Assembly: GCA_023052935.1 (NCBI GenBank)
Contig: CM041292.1
Coordinates: forward strand, 108,865,906-108,929,905
Direction of reading: 5' to 3'
Length of the DNA stretch: 64,000 bases
Origin: Piezodorus guildinii
Lineage: Eukaryota; Arthropoda; Insecta; Hemiptera; Pentatomidae
Made by a program: the position numbers and the translations under genes
In this document: in pieces, positions 44,004 through 55,216 of the stretch
Position numbering within the stretch: the stretch's first letter is position 1
Layout of the letters: each line of letters begins with the position of its first letter
Notes under the pieces: generated by a model
Database searches by the model: none
Told to the model about the DNA's origin: nothing
Seen by the model: only the letters and a program-made list of their open reading frames with translations

Positions 44004-44145
44004 ACAGTGGGAGTCCTAAATTTTGCCTACCCAGATTTTATTAGGATAGAAAAAATCTGGATAGGCAAAATTTAGGACTCCCAAAGTAGCTTCGTATAGC
44101 AATAATAATAGCATAAGGTGGCGTTAAATGAATAAACAAACAATA
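44004..44145. repeat. Inverted pair of S2 SINE ends (hairpin)
   Basis: Arms 44009-44039 and 44052-44082 pair at 30 of 31 positions around a 12-base spacer. Each arm is the S2 terminal module (GGGAGTCCTAAATTTTGCCT). The outer part of the right arm continues to 44145 as an S2 end (compare 2515-2590). Confidence 0.8.
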
Positions 44146-44330
44146 CATACAACACTTACTCGGCAAACGATCAAAACTCCCTTTATTATACGGTATCTAC
44201 AAGCAGCTTCTTTTCGTTTTTCCAAGTAAGGCGTTTGTCAAGATGGAGTCCTAGGTATTGTATTTGTTCTACAGAAATGAGTGGGGTATTAGTAAAGGAT
44301 AAAATAGGGCAAGATGTCATATAAATACAA
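44146..44330. mobile_element. Scrambled Jockey fragments
   Basis: Plus-strand CACTTACTCGGCAAACGATC (the LLGKRSK region) is followed by a minus-strand piece whose complement reads VEQIQYLGLHLDKRLTW. The two adjoining fragments of the same region lie in opposite orientations. Confidence 0.55.
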
Positions 44331-45055
44331 TTTTATAAATTTGTTTCAAAAAGGAAGGAAAGTAAAAGTCTTGTGCACCAGATTTTGTAGTATTTTAGGA
44401 TGATAAAAATAAGTTATAAATTGAACTGACTGAATGATTTCGGTTTGGTATTTATCTCTTTAAAGAATGAAGGCTAAACCACAATAAGAGGAATGCACAA
44501 GATCGTCAAAATATTTCTACCTTTCGAGGCAGAGAATTTATGAATGCGTCATCAAGAACCAATCACAACTCACTTTTTCCATCAACCTGGGAAGTTATTC
44601 TGAGTAAGAGGGAAGACGATTCCTTCCTCGTTAAAGGAATGGCAGGGTATTCAAATATTAACCCTCGAGAATAAATGAGCGGGGGCTATTGGAAATTCCT
44701 CCCTCAATATCAGCAATGCTTTCAATTGCATTATTGATGGCTATTTAACCTTAATCACCTTTTAATAGGCCTGTGCTCGTATTACAGGCTTTACGGCCCC
44801 TATTCATAGTCAATCATCCAGTTCAAAATGTTAATAAAAGTAGAATAATTGTATGCAATTACAAATAAAATGGCACTAAACACTATAAAGCCTGAAATTT
44901 ATGTTTAAATGTGAAACTGGATTAGAGCCCTTATACTTACTACTCTCGGTTGAGGAAGATATTATTATATTGCCAAAATAAATGTGGAATGGATTAATTT
45001 AGCATGAATGCACCAGAATTATGTGACAATTGACTATAGTAATTTTATATTTTTT
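44331..45055. other. Unique sequence, possibly conserved non-coding
   Basis: 44490-44830 is less AT-biased than its surroundings and contains no long frame or repeat match. A short family A-like edge (AGTAAAAGTCTTGTGCACCA) lies at 44361. Confidence 0.3.
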
Positions 45056-45059
45056 TAGA

Positions 45060-45535
45060 AATATTATCTATATATGAAAACATATATTTTCAATGTAGTT
45101 TCTATTTCGCAATACTCCTACTTGTTGTATTAACCGAATTAAACAAGTCTTCCTGTTTCTGTGTATAATCTTTTTAATTTTTTTTTTAGATATTAATTTA
45201 GATATGTTACAATTTGTTTCAAAATTAACAGTAGTAATAGTGTTATGAGACCACATTCAAACAGTATTTACATCAAACAGTGATAATATCGAATTAGATA
45301 AAAGTAAAAATTCATATATAAGAACAATAAACAATAAAAAAACAAACTATATTTAAAATAAATACAATGATCATACACACAATCATAGCTAAATATAATA
45401 TTTACAATCTGCTAAAGAAACTCCGGTCTAGACCCTTCCCTCCACTTGTGGGGGGAAAAGCAGAATCCAAGAGATCCCAGCGCCTCTCTCTCTGGTATGG
45501 GCCAGTGTAGAGGTTAGGTTGGGGCGCTCTTTGTG
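45060..45535 (-). mobile_element. Jockey-like 3' UTR fragment
   Basis: Reverse complement of the 3' UTR at 39950-40330 (AGAGATCCCAGCGCCTCTCT, AATCATAGCTAAATATA, ATGTGGTCTCATAACAC). No coding part. Confidence 0.75.
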
Positions 45536-45977
45536 TAATTACGAAAGGAATATGTCATTTATATTACAGCAGAATATCCACCAAATAGAGGTACAAGTTT
45601 ATACCTTGCGCTTTTAAAATAAGTACTCCTTTAATTATTTTTATCAAAGTCGCAATATCCGTCCATAATTAAATAGGCTTTAGTATTACGTTTTTTTTAT
45701 TTTCATTTAAATGGTTTGTCATGGCTTAAAATAAAGTGTTTTTTTTTCCAAAGTAACTTCAATTTTGTTTATCTTCAGTAATTCTTCGTCTTATATTATT
45801 AATTAGCTCTAATAATTTATAAGTGGGTATCTGGAATATTAAAGAAATGGTTAATAAAATAAATGATAAATTTTTATATAGTGATAATAAAAAAAAATAT
45901 GTAATAGCCTAATTAACAAATTTCTGAAGATTTAACAATAAAAGTTGAGAATAAAGAGAAAATTAAGCGTCGTATAG

Positions 45978-46008
<31 letters not shown>

Positions 46009-46059
46009 GACAAAAATTGAGCTATATAGAAATAAGAAAAAAAAGATCTACTGTAAGCA
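45536..46059. other. AT-rich sequence with long A-run
   Basis: A-run at about 45980-46007. A weak resemblance to family A lies near 45590-45780. Confidence 0.3.
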
Positions 46060-46700
46060 ACAGGTGACTTTCACTTACCTCGGTTGTTAAAATCAACTTA
46101 AGAACTGTTGATTAAAGTTAAATTTTAAGGAAATAAGAGATGATAAAGATTCAAAGAATTATATTCAGTTTCTGGAAGGAATTAGTCCGGGTGGCGGTCA
46201 TTAATCGAAATAACTAAATAGTTTCAACTATTTATTGTTTGCCAACGTTTCGACCTCCCTTTGTGGGTAATCATCAGGGTGCATGGTGGGTGAATGGATG
46301 ATTTACATTATCCGCCACCCGGACTAATGGCTTTCAGTAATTCTCAACGGTCAACTAATTACATCCACAATATATTCAGTTTCGTTGGAAACATGTGTTT
46401 TTTTTAACAAATAATACAACAATATAAATTAGTTATGTACAATAATCACTTAGGTTTATGCCCTATTCGTCACTTTACAATGCCTTCCACAACTTTGTGT
46501 ATGAGGTAAAAAAAAAAAAAAAAACTCAAATCTTTAGCTTTCCAAGGATTATAGATTACTACATAAATAATACATACATCTATATTACTACTATTTTTAT
46601 GTTCCGAAAAATAAAATATTTGTGCTCTTTTCTCCTTTGGTTAGTACATTATTTCAGACATATTTTGGAATATCTGTAGGTTTGTAATATTGTTAAATTT
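46060..46700 (-). repeat. Family A repeat, split copy
   Basis: Minus-orientation copy starting GACTTTCACTTACCTCGGTT and continuing, after the 198-bp insertion at 46173-46370, with GTTGGAAACATGTG, AATCACTTAGGTTTATG and TCTTTAGCTTTCCAA blocks. Confidence 0.7.
46173..46370 (-). mobile_element. 198-bp insertion with hammerhead-like core (Penelope-type)
   Basis: Flanked by perfect 13-bp direct repeats TATATTCAGTTTC (46160-46172 and 46371-46383). On the minus strand CTGATGA (46271-46277) and GAAAC (46247-46251) are separated by a segment able to form a CCC/GGG stem, as in a hammerhead. 17-bp inverted arms (ATTAGTCCGGGTGGCGG) lie near both ends, and AAATAGTTTCAACTATTT is a short palindrome. There is no obvious GUH cleavage triplet, so activity is doubtful. 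Fragments of similar elements are at 876 and 25318. Confidence 0.6.
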
Positions 46701-46774
46701 GAAATACAATGATAACCTCAGTATCTTTTCCAACCAAATAAAAAACGTGTTTTAATTAGTCAGTGAAATAAAAT

Positions 46775-46858
46775 CTGGTGCGCGCAGCACACGATTTTCA
46801 ATTACCTTCGTTATTTATAACAATAAAAAAATGTTTAAACAAATTTAAAAACGAAAAA
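46775..46858 (-). repeat. Family A repeat, short terminal fragment
   Basis: AAATCTGGTGCGCGCAGCAC then ACGATTTTCAATTACC: the outer end of family A, followed by unrelated A-rich sequence. Confidence 0.6.
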
Positions 46859-46859
46859 A

Positions 46860-47600
46860 AAAATCTGGTACGGGCAACACACGACTTTCACTTGCCTCCA
46901 TTTTTAGAATCGATTAAAGAATTTTCAAATTCAGTAAAAGATAAAAATGTTTGAAACCATTAAAGAATTAATTAAATGGAATTTTTATAGAAACATGTGT
47001 TTTATTAAATAATCTATTATATTATTATCTTAAATAATCACTTAGTTTTATCGGCTTTTCATCACTCTCTATTAACTTTTAAAAGCTTATGTATGAGATA
47101 ATATTTTTTCTAAAATCTTTAGCTTTCCAACGATATACTATACATTTATATTACTGTTCTTATGTTCAAAAACAAAAATTGCATTAAAAAAATATTGTTT
47201 CTGTTTTTCTTTATTGGTACCAAGATAATATAGTTATTTTTATAGAATCAACAAAATTAAAGGTACTTTAGGGGAAGAATGTTTAAAATATCGGCATTTA
47301 AGCCCTGTCAGACCATTTTAATCAGAATGAAACCTACATGATATTAAAGCCCAGTAAATTTTACATTGATATAGCGAGTTTAATCAAAATCGTCCGGAAC
47401 CGTTTTTGAGAAAACCATAAAAAGGTGCAAAATGTATGGTATAAAGGGTCTCTTTTGGTAAGCCCATTTTGATGAAAAAGGTTTTGTAACGTCTCGGGCC
47501 TCTATTGGTCTTAAATATAAAATTTCAGTGTCATAGGACTTTTCGTTTCCGCCCGGGAGTTACCACATACACACACACACACATTGTGAAATCTTTATTA
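46860..47600 (-). repeat. Family A repeat, long copy
   Basis: From AATCTGGTACGGGCAACACA and CGACTTTCACTTGCCTCC to the (CA)n stretch at 47568-47583. Contains the inverse complements of the family blocks. Almost full length. Confidence 0.75.
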
Positions 47601-48499
47601 TTAAAATATATCTGATTTTGAAAAACCCATATTTCTTTACTAATATAGTCAAGATATTCTTTTGGATTTCGTGTTTCTACGATTTAAACATTGACAATAA
47701 GATCATAACGTTTTTTTCGTATATTTTAATATTTTCATAAAAAGAAATATTTTAATGATATTTAAAAATATCGATATTTTAGTGTCAAGAGAATCAAGAT
47801 ATTATATTAACTTCATATACAGCAAAAGGTAAGTTGTAAGACATAGCTTATCTACCATGTCTTCTCATTTCATTTTAAATTGATTTCAATTCAATTAAAT
47901 ACTAAAATACCGATCAATATCGATATATTTGTGCCAATATTACACCAGTATCGATAACGTTCACCAAAATTGATATCTATACCATATACCAAGTGCACCG
48001 CTGCGCATGAACCAGTCTATTGTATGGGACCTAAGCATGTTGGTGACGAACGTAAGGATCACCTGAAATGACAAGATTTCCCCTATTCCAGAAGTCGCGT
48101 AATGCGGGTAAAGAAGTTTTTCACTTAAAAATGGATTCCCAACATAATATACTTATGTAAAAATGTACTCTTCTTTCCTAACAAAATTCCAGTGTAAATT
48201 GAGGATTTCAGAAAGGTTTTTCTTTTCTCTTTTTTTTCCTTCTTGAAAGCACAAATATTTTAAGTACTGTTGAAATTATGAAAATAATTATGACTGAAAT
48301 GTCACAATATCAGTTTATCATTGATATAAATTAAGCTGTATTATTACTTTTGCGTCAAATATTGTTTATTTTGATTTATATGTAGCTTTATAAAAAGAGA
48401 TAGAATTAATTGGACGAATATAACTTAATGTTTTAACTTTTATCTGCAGTCCCTGCCTGAACTTCCTATTTTCTTTTTTTTTTTTTTTTTTTTTTTTGG
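47601..48499. other. AT-rich intergenic sequence
   Basis: No gene seen. A T-run at about 48473-48497 adjoins the next family A copy. Confidence 0.3.
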
Positions 48500-48750
48500 T
48501 CTAGTTTTTTATAGAAGTCTAGACATTAGAACAGTAATATAGATGGATAATAAATATAAATTTGGAACGTTTAGAAAAAAAAATTATCTTATACACAAAG
48601 TTGTAAAAGATAATGGGGAGTAATGAAAAACGAATAAAACTAATTGTCCATAATTATTGTAGATAATAACTTCTCTTGTTAGATTATTAATGCGCAACAC
48701 ATATTTTCACTGAAACACAATGTACACTTATATAACCTTTCTTCAACTGT

Positions 48751-48788
<38 letters not shown>

Positions 48789-48950
48789 AATTCTTTATTT
48801 AAATCAAAATACAGACATTTTACAGTGAAAGTAGAAGTCACCATCCCACTAAGGCATGCCCGTGTATGGGAAAGGAGTTTTATTTAAATGTTCTGAAATT
48901 GATTTTAATAACGGGGGTAAGTGAAAGTCTTGTGTTGCAGGCACTAAAGT
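48500..48950 (+). repeat. Family A repeat, split partial copy
   Basis: Right half of the family (GGGGAGTAATGAAAAACG, then ATAACGGGGGTAAGTGAAAG), interrupted by the LINE tail at 48748-48882. Confidence 0.65.
48748..48882 (-). mobile_element. CR1-like LINE 3' end, short copy
   Basis: Reverse complement of the tail at 14755-14865: poly(T) on the plus strand, then ATTCTTTATTTAAATCAAAA, TACAGACATTTTACAGTG and CACCATCCCACTAAGGCATG. It is inserted in a family A copy, so it is the younger of the two. Confidence 0.7.
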
Positions 48951-49440
48951 TTTTAATTATATATTTATCATTATATACTGACTTTAGTATCTTTTGTTAT
49001 GATTCAGTCTTACAACTTTATTTTTAATAAAATGTATGCTGCATTTTAAATCAAGCGAATATACCTATACTATATTTCATTAATTAACCCATCTTGTTTC
49101 AAGTTGAGGCCATAATCATGTGCTAAACCTGAGTACACAGTTTCTTTTAAATAAATATTTAATATTTTGATAGCAACAGGGTACATGAATGTAATGGCCA
49201 ATGATACTAGTATAAGTAGAAAGTAGTAAAACTTTTTCATCAACATTAGATTTCACTCAAGGAGATAGAGAACTATAATAGTGACCAGGACATTAAGGAT
49301 ATTGCTGCAACGAGTGGAGAGGGCACACGATATTAAAGACCACTTCTTGTCGAAAGCTCTTTCTTTGCATCACACGTTTCCTCTGCTCTGTTCTTAGGGT
49401 CGCTTTCCCTTCTCCTCACGTCCTCTCATCAAAAATATAC

Positions 49441-49690
49441 CATTCAATCAGGTTTTATAGGCGGCTTTCTATATTTATCTTTGGGTGTTTTTTCGGTTCA
49501 AATACAAATAATGTCTACCGGAATTGAGGATTTTCATTTACGGAAATAAAGTATTGGTTTTTCATTATTTGTTTTCAAAAAAGTAATATGGGAATCGCTT
49601 AATGATCTCCAAAATAAGATGAAAAGAGGTTTTGTCTTCCTTTGAAAAAAATTAACTTTTTTCCTAGTTTGTATTGAACATTTCCAAAGG
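49441..49690 (+). repeat. Old direct duplication, unit 1
   Basis: Diverged direct repeat of 50228-50450, sharing GGCTTTCTA...ATTTATCTTT, AAGGATTTTCAT-type and GGAAATAAA...ATT blocks in the same order. Confidence 0.55.
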
Positions 49691-50227
49691 ATCTTTGGAA
49701 CAAGTATTTTAATTTTATTATTATTATCTCGACAGTTAATTCAAGTGTAACATCTTTCCTCTTGCTTTTCTTCGATTCGCGGGAGTAGTTGCTGCGGATT
49801 CTCTTTGTACACGCAAAAGAAAGTTAAATTTTCGAAAAATTTATGTACACTAACCGTAGGTTTGAAAAATGTATGCTGAAAAATTATATGGATTGTTAAA
49901 ATGAGCAAAAATGTTCTTTAGTTTGATTTTATATGTCAATAAAATATCTAGGAACCAATTTCAAACTCAATGCCGATCTTTAGCACCGCAATTTCATGAT
50001 ATTTTGAGAATTTTTACTGAGTTAGAACCTATCAATTTTATCCCTAAAATATTTCCGTAAGCATTTTATTTTATTGAACGAAAAATTTTATGAAGACATT
50101 ATCATGGAATTTTAAAAATTCTTTAACTTTCTTTATTAAAATGAGATGTTGATAACTCGCAAAATTAGTACCGTGCAGTTTTTATCCTCTTTTACAAAAA
50201 TGATTTGCACCATGTAACGTAAGTCTA

Positions 50228-50450
50228 CCGTTCAATAAGTTTTTACAGGTGGCTTTCTAAATTTATCTTTTAGGTTTTTTTCCGTTGAAATACCAAAAAT
50301 GTTATAAGTAATTAAGGATTTTCATATGAGGAAATAAAATATTTGTTATTTTTCTTCAAGCAATTAACATAGAAATACCCGAATGATTTCCAAAAATAGG
50401 TAAGAAGCGGCTTTTCCTTTCTTTGAAATGACATAAAAATCTTCTGTTTT
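50228..50450 (+). repeat. Old direct duplication, unit 2
   Basis: See 49441-49690. It does not resemble any transposon in the window. Confidence 0.55.
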
Positions 50451-51590
50451 CAACATTCCTGTGTGTTCATTGATTATATTATTGTTATATATTTGAATTT
50501 ATTTTTATAGTTTAATTAAAATATCGTTTTTCACTGCTAAAGAAAAGATTTTGAATTCTCCAAAGTCTTTAAGATTAGGCTGACTTGTATTTTTTCTCTG
50601 TATTTGTATTTGATATTATTGCCAAATAAGGACATTTTTTTCTGAAACCGGTTGTCTAAATTAGTTTAAGTTTTCTTACATTCAAAAGTTTTCTTTGAAA
50701 TTCTCTTCACTGATGTTTCACCCAAAGCAGAGTTTATTTATTTTTATATGAAACAACTTACAATCATTCGCTGCATTAATTGTGCCAATCATATCATTGG
50801 ATTTCGTTGTCTGTTACTACTAAATGTTTTAATAAATTTCATTTATCAAGTTGTAAATCTCCAATTACAAAATCTTTAATCCAAATACTAGAGCTTCCAT
50901 TTGTCATTTACTTTGCAACCCCGTTTCCGTTATGGTGAGGTTAGTAATGTTATTGCTAAACCTCTTCTCTGTTTTAATTGGCAATGTTTAATAATTTTCG
51001 ATCTGCTCATAAACATAAACCAAATCAAGATTCGGAAACTTCCATTTAAATGCTTATTCCATTACCCTAAGAAATGGAGTGGATATACCTCGTCAGAAAT
51101 ACAATATCACAGAGAAATTGGCTAATGAGAAATCGACTCTGAAATAGGGAATTGGATCGACGATGATATAATGTCTAAAGTGATTGGAGAGAGAGAGGCG
51201 GGGGTTGATAGGTTAGATTAAATTTCAGGTTCCCATCAAGGATAATTAACAGACAGTTTTAGTTCAAAATCTCGGCCACCACTCTGCTCTACAGCAACAC
51301 AATAACACAATACATGCACAGCCGGGAGAATAGTAACTTGAAGGGAACCTCACAATTGCTGAATCTTACTCAATTTAATATTTAGGCTGTGGTAAATGGG
51401 TTCTAATACTGACACAAAAAACATAAAAAAGTACCAACTCATTAAAAAAATAAACATAGTACCTCTACAACGGATGAAGGTTCTTGGACTAAGTACATAT
51501 TGAGTAGAGATTCGTACTTTTTCTATCCCAACGGCCGCGCACGCTCGGCCATCAGGTTTTTGTCCTATTTGGGTACCCACTTTAAAGAGA
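50451..51590. other. AT-rich intergenic sequence
   Basis: No gene accepted. The 74-codon frame at 50901-51125 matches nothing. Confidence 0.3.
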
Positions 51591-51752
51591 CTAGGTCTGC
51601 CCAAGGAGAGTCCCCACCCATACCCTAGGGTCGCCCCCCCCCCCCTGGCTGAATTAACAGAATAAATAATATTCTGTCATAACCGGGATTCGAACCCAGG
51701 ATCCGGAGAAATGTTGATTAGCGCTCTATCCATTAGACCACGCCCTCCCTCA
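51591..51752 (-). mobile_element. tRNA-derived SINE (family S1)
   Basis: On the minus strand a clear tRNA-like head: A box TGGTCTAATGG, B box GGGTTCGAATCCC. It continues into TATTATTTATTCTGTTAATT and a body with a G/C run and GACCCTAGGGTATGGGTG. The body is truncated compared with the copy at 59107. Confidence 0.8.
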
Positions 51753-51889
51753 TTATGTTACCGTTAAGTTAGTATCTCAATGACTAATCCTTCTTTGTTT
51801 GCCCTGTTAAACACAATACTTTAAACCATTTTAAGACATTTACTTAATTAGGAGGAAAACATCTTTATATACATAATTAGTGTAGAAGC

Positions 51890-52765
51890 ATGAGGAATGC
51901 GGTCAGAACCAGAAACCAAATTTCAAAATAAATCGAGACGACATTGGGTATCAGGCAAGGCTGTAGCCTGAGTCCGTTACTTTTCATCATTCACAGAAAC
52001 CTGCACCCCACCAGATATTCCCAATTAGCCTTCGCTGGCGACCTCATCCTGCTAGCTGACAATGATCTAGACCTCCAACACAATATAAATGTTCTCCAAG
52101 AGGAATTATTCACAATATATATGAAGATTGATCCGGGGAAGACTAAATGCATGCGAATCGGAAAGAAACCCCGAAGGATACTAAGGGTTGGTGGACAAAG
52201 ATAAGAGCAGGTTGAAAAATCTCAATGAGAATGGCTAAATAGAGGAAGCAGTGGCCCAAAGAATTGGAGCAGCAGGGAGGATGTTCTGTGTGTTCAGGCG
52301 GGGTTTTCAAGGAAGATGAGAGTTGTCAAAGCGGACCAAATTAGCCGTATATAAATCAACATTCCTTTCTATCCTATCTGAATCCTCAGAATCGTGGAAT
52401 CTCACCTTAAAACATACGAGACAGATACACGCCATGAAAATGAGGTATCTTCGAAAAATAGAAGGAAAGACACGAAGATATAGGATACGGAACGCCACTA
52501 TACGGGCTAACCTCAATGTCAAACCGGCGGAGACCGTACTAGAGGAACACAAACTGAGGTGGTTTGGACATCTTCGTCGGGTGGACCCGGAGAGAAGTGC
52601 CAGGAAGACTTTCAAGACCCACACGGAAGGGAAAAGACCCAGAGGAAGGCCTCGCATCACCTGAGAGGTTAGTGTAAAGGAAGCATGCAGGAGGCGCGGG
52701 ATAGATTGGAGTAGGAGAGTGGAGTTAGCACAGAAAAGAGTCATTATGATGATGATCATCAGTTT
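51890..52765 (+). mobile_element. RTE-like LINE, 3' fragment
   Basis: RT remnant from motif B onward. It ends with ATGATGATGATCATC, the short-repeat tail characteristic of the RTE clade. Confidence 0.75.
51944..52664 (+). pseudogene. RTE-like RT remnant with mutated catalytic box
   Basis: The first frame has GIRQGCSLSPLLF followed by LAFAGDLILLADN, where the catalytic FADD reads FAGD (52031-52042), then KIDPGKTKCMRIG. After stops and a frame change, the second frame (52323-52664) gives KLAVYKSTFLSIL, MKMRYLRKIEGKTRR and LRWFGHLRRVDPERS, matching the C-terminus of the intact RTE-like protein at 12.4-12.7 kb. The Asp-to-Gly change alone would abolish polymerisation. Confidence 0.8.
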
Positions 52766-53630
52766 TATAATTAAGGATTATTGTCTCTGTTCAAATCATG
52801 AAAACGAACCAACAAGTCAGTAAGTGATCAGTAATAGCATTCTTAGTAATTTAGTGTAGTTTATAGAGAACTTATTGTGCAGATATTACTGATATGTCAT
52901 AAATGGTACATAATCAAGCTAATAGATATTACTATAATTTATTTTTTTTATAGGAAGAGGCTTATATTTTCCCATGATTAATTCCGTATTCTAGATAGTT
53001 TTAAATTAAAAAAAAATCGCGAAACTCTTTAAAAAACAAAATTACGAGAGGTTAATAAAACAGGGATGGAATAAACACAATAAGGACAGAGAGTGTAGTC
53101 TGAACATAATACACTGATAAGAATCAAAATAAAATTCTGTTCGGGATTATAAATTTTTAGTAGCCTCCAGTAGCAGGGACATTCAAAAACGGTTATTTAT
53201 AATCAATAATCGTTATCCAGAATATTTATAGAAGAATTCCCTTCCAGGTAGGAGGTTTATTACTACTGTTAGGCAGTACGGCCCTGGTGGAGGAGATTAA
53301 ATTTTGAAGGGTTACTTACTTTTATATTTTTTCCCTCGCATAAAAAAAATAATTTGATCATAACGTTAAAACCTGATATTACATTCAAATTTAATCAGAA
53401 AACTTATATAAATAATTTTAAAAAAAAATTAAAGTAGTGGCCTATAATTGTTCTAAAAGTATTAAATAGGTATGAATGTGGCCAAGATTATTATTAATTT
53501 TCGTTCTATTTGTTATTTAGGTTTACATTTAAAAAAAAAAATCATTTATTTTATTTTTTACTCTGTACATATGAAATAAATGATTTCTTTTAGCTCTAAT
53601 ACTCATCGCCCAATATAGTGACAGATTGTA
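52766..53630. other. AT-rich intergenic sequence
   Basis: No gene seen. Confidence 0.3.
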
Positions 53631-53633
53631 TTT

Positions 53634-54494
53634 TTGGGTTGTGTCACATGAAATGTCCGTTTTTAAGGTTCCTTCTTTTTCTACACATTTTTCCTAACGT
53701 AACACCAACTTTTTTATTCCCGAACTGAAAAACTGAGCTTTGAAGTGAAACAAAATCTGAAAACGCACTTTTTACTTGATTAACATTTTCAAAAAGTTTT
53801 CCTTTGACGAAGTTGTTTAAATTCCTGAACAGTTGGTAATCTGTTGGAGACAAGTCGGGAGAATATGGTGGGTGCGGAAGAACTTCGTAGCCCAGTTCTT
53901 TCAATTTTTGCACGGTATGTTTTGAAACATGGGGTCTTGCTGCCGCTCAGTGAGATGAGGTACCCATGTATCGAGCTTTTTTACTTTTCAAATACAGTTT
54001 AAATGTCTGGAAACGGTAGATGTAATTGCATTTAGTTGTGCTGAGAGTTCTTTAACTGTTTGGTAGGGGTTTCCTTCTACTGTATGTTTGAGGACATCGT
54101 TGTCTATTACGGACGGTGGTATTCCTCGGGGCAAGTTTTATAAGTCGGTATCCCCAGCTGGAAACTTAGCAAACCAACGGCGAATGGTCCGTTCATTAAC
54201 ACTCCCTTTCCCCAAAAGCCTTGCAAATATTTCTAGCGGCCTCAGCTGTCGAATGGCCGAGTTTAAACTCGTACAAAAATATTACTCGAAAATCGCGTGT
54301 TTCCATGTTCATATTTGGAGGTATACTAAAAAGTGGGTAATTGATTGGGAAGCTAATGTTTATAATACAAAGGTAGAGGATTAGTAACTCTACTTTAAAT
54401 GAGTAAACATTCGAAAGAAAACAACAGAGGCCTGCAAAATCCTTTGTGTATTTCAGAAACTATAAAAACGGAAATTTCATGAGAAACAACCCAA
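53634..54494 (-). mobile_element. mariner-type transposon, internally deleted
   Basis: The ends are inverted: TTGGGTTGTGTCACATGAAA on the left, and on the right (complement) TTGGGTTGTTTCTCATGAAA, both running on to CCGTTTTTA. A TA follows the right end; the left TA is three bases out. At about 860 bp it is shorter than the usual 1.3 kb. The transposase is read right to left. Confidence 0.8.
53644..54313 (-). pseudogene. mariner transposase, middle deleted and stops
   Basis: The N-terminal part (about 54313-53940) has the paired-type DNA-binding region: RVIFLYEFKLGHSTAEAARN, NERTIRRWFAKFPAGD, LSAQLNAITSTVSRHL and KLDTWVPHLTERQ, with stops after GDTDL and in the CI/KVK stretch. It then jumps to the C-terminal part (53913-53644): LKELGYEVLPHPPYSPDLSP, which holds the last catalytic Asp region of mariners, then TDYQLFRNLNNF. 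The first two catalytic aspartates fall in the deleted segment, so it cannot be active. Confidence 0.8.
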
Positions 54495-54894
54495 TATTTC
54501 TCAATAAAGCAATATTTAAAAAAAGAAGTTTTAAATTTATTCTATGATAAGTTGTCTCTTTATTTGAAAACAAATATTTTGGGATCCACACCTATACTTG
54601 AAAATACTACAGAAAAACATAATTATTACATTATTACACACGTATTGTGTTATATTTAATGTTGCGAAAATAATTATTGATGGTTGATGGTCTATTGTTG
54701 GGTTTATTTTTTAAAGGTATTCGTGACGCGCGAATAGTTAATTGAAAATCGTATTATCATACTAAGATTAGAATTTAAAAAAAATATATGGATTTAATGG
54801 TTTAATTCCATCACATTAATGTTTTAATTCAAATTTAATGGAAATTTATATCACTATAGTATTTTCGAAATAATTCCTGTTGTGTTAATCGTGA
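54495..54894. other. AT-rich intergenic sequence
   Basis: No gene seen. Confidence 0.3.
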
Positions 54895-55216
54895 AAATGT
54901 TATAGGGTCAAGAGACTAAGATTTAACGAGTACCTGACATCGTACAGGCTCGGGACTACCTTTTAAACATATCCGATTTTTATCAATGTTTAAAAGATTA
55001 TTTGGTTATTTTCATATAAAGGTACTTTACAAGAAGAAAATTTAAAATATCGGCACTTGAGCCTTGTCAGACTACTTCAATTAGAATGAAACCTACATGA
55101 TATTAACGCCCATGAAATTTTACATGATATAGCGAGTTTAATCAAAAGCTGTTTTTGTTTAAACATCCTCTCCTCCCGAAGGACGGCATGACTAAAGACT
55201 TTGTACTCCCATTAAA
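54895..55216 (-). mobile_element. S2 SINE fragment split by family A piece
   Basis: Left part ACTAAGATTTAACGAGTACC, TGACATCGTACAGGCTCGGG and ACTACCTTTTAAACAT; right part CCTCTCCTCCCGAAGGACGG and GACTTTGTACTCCCATTAAA, matching 2610-2700. The two halves are contiguous in the intact SINE. Confidence 0.65.
54971..55157 (-). repeat. Family A internal fragment nested in S2
   Basis: Minus-orientation interior of family A (AAAATATCGGCACTTGAGCC, TAGCGAGTTTAATCAAAA). Bounded by direct repeats TTTAAACAT at 54962-54970 and 55158-55166. Confidence 0.6.

Noticed and set aside
51663..51748. Functional tRNA gene on the minus strand
   Set aside because: Same SINE head as at 59.1 kb, followed by the SINE body.
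54088..54384. Plus-strand 98-codon ORF
   Set aside because: Antisense of the mariner transposase N-terminus.
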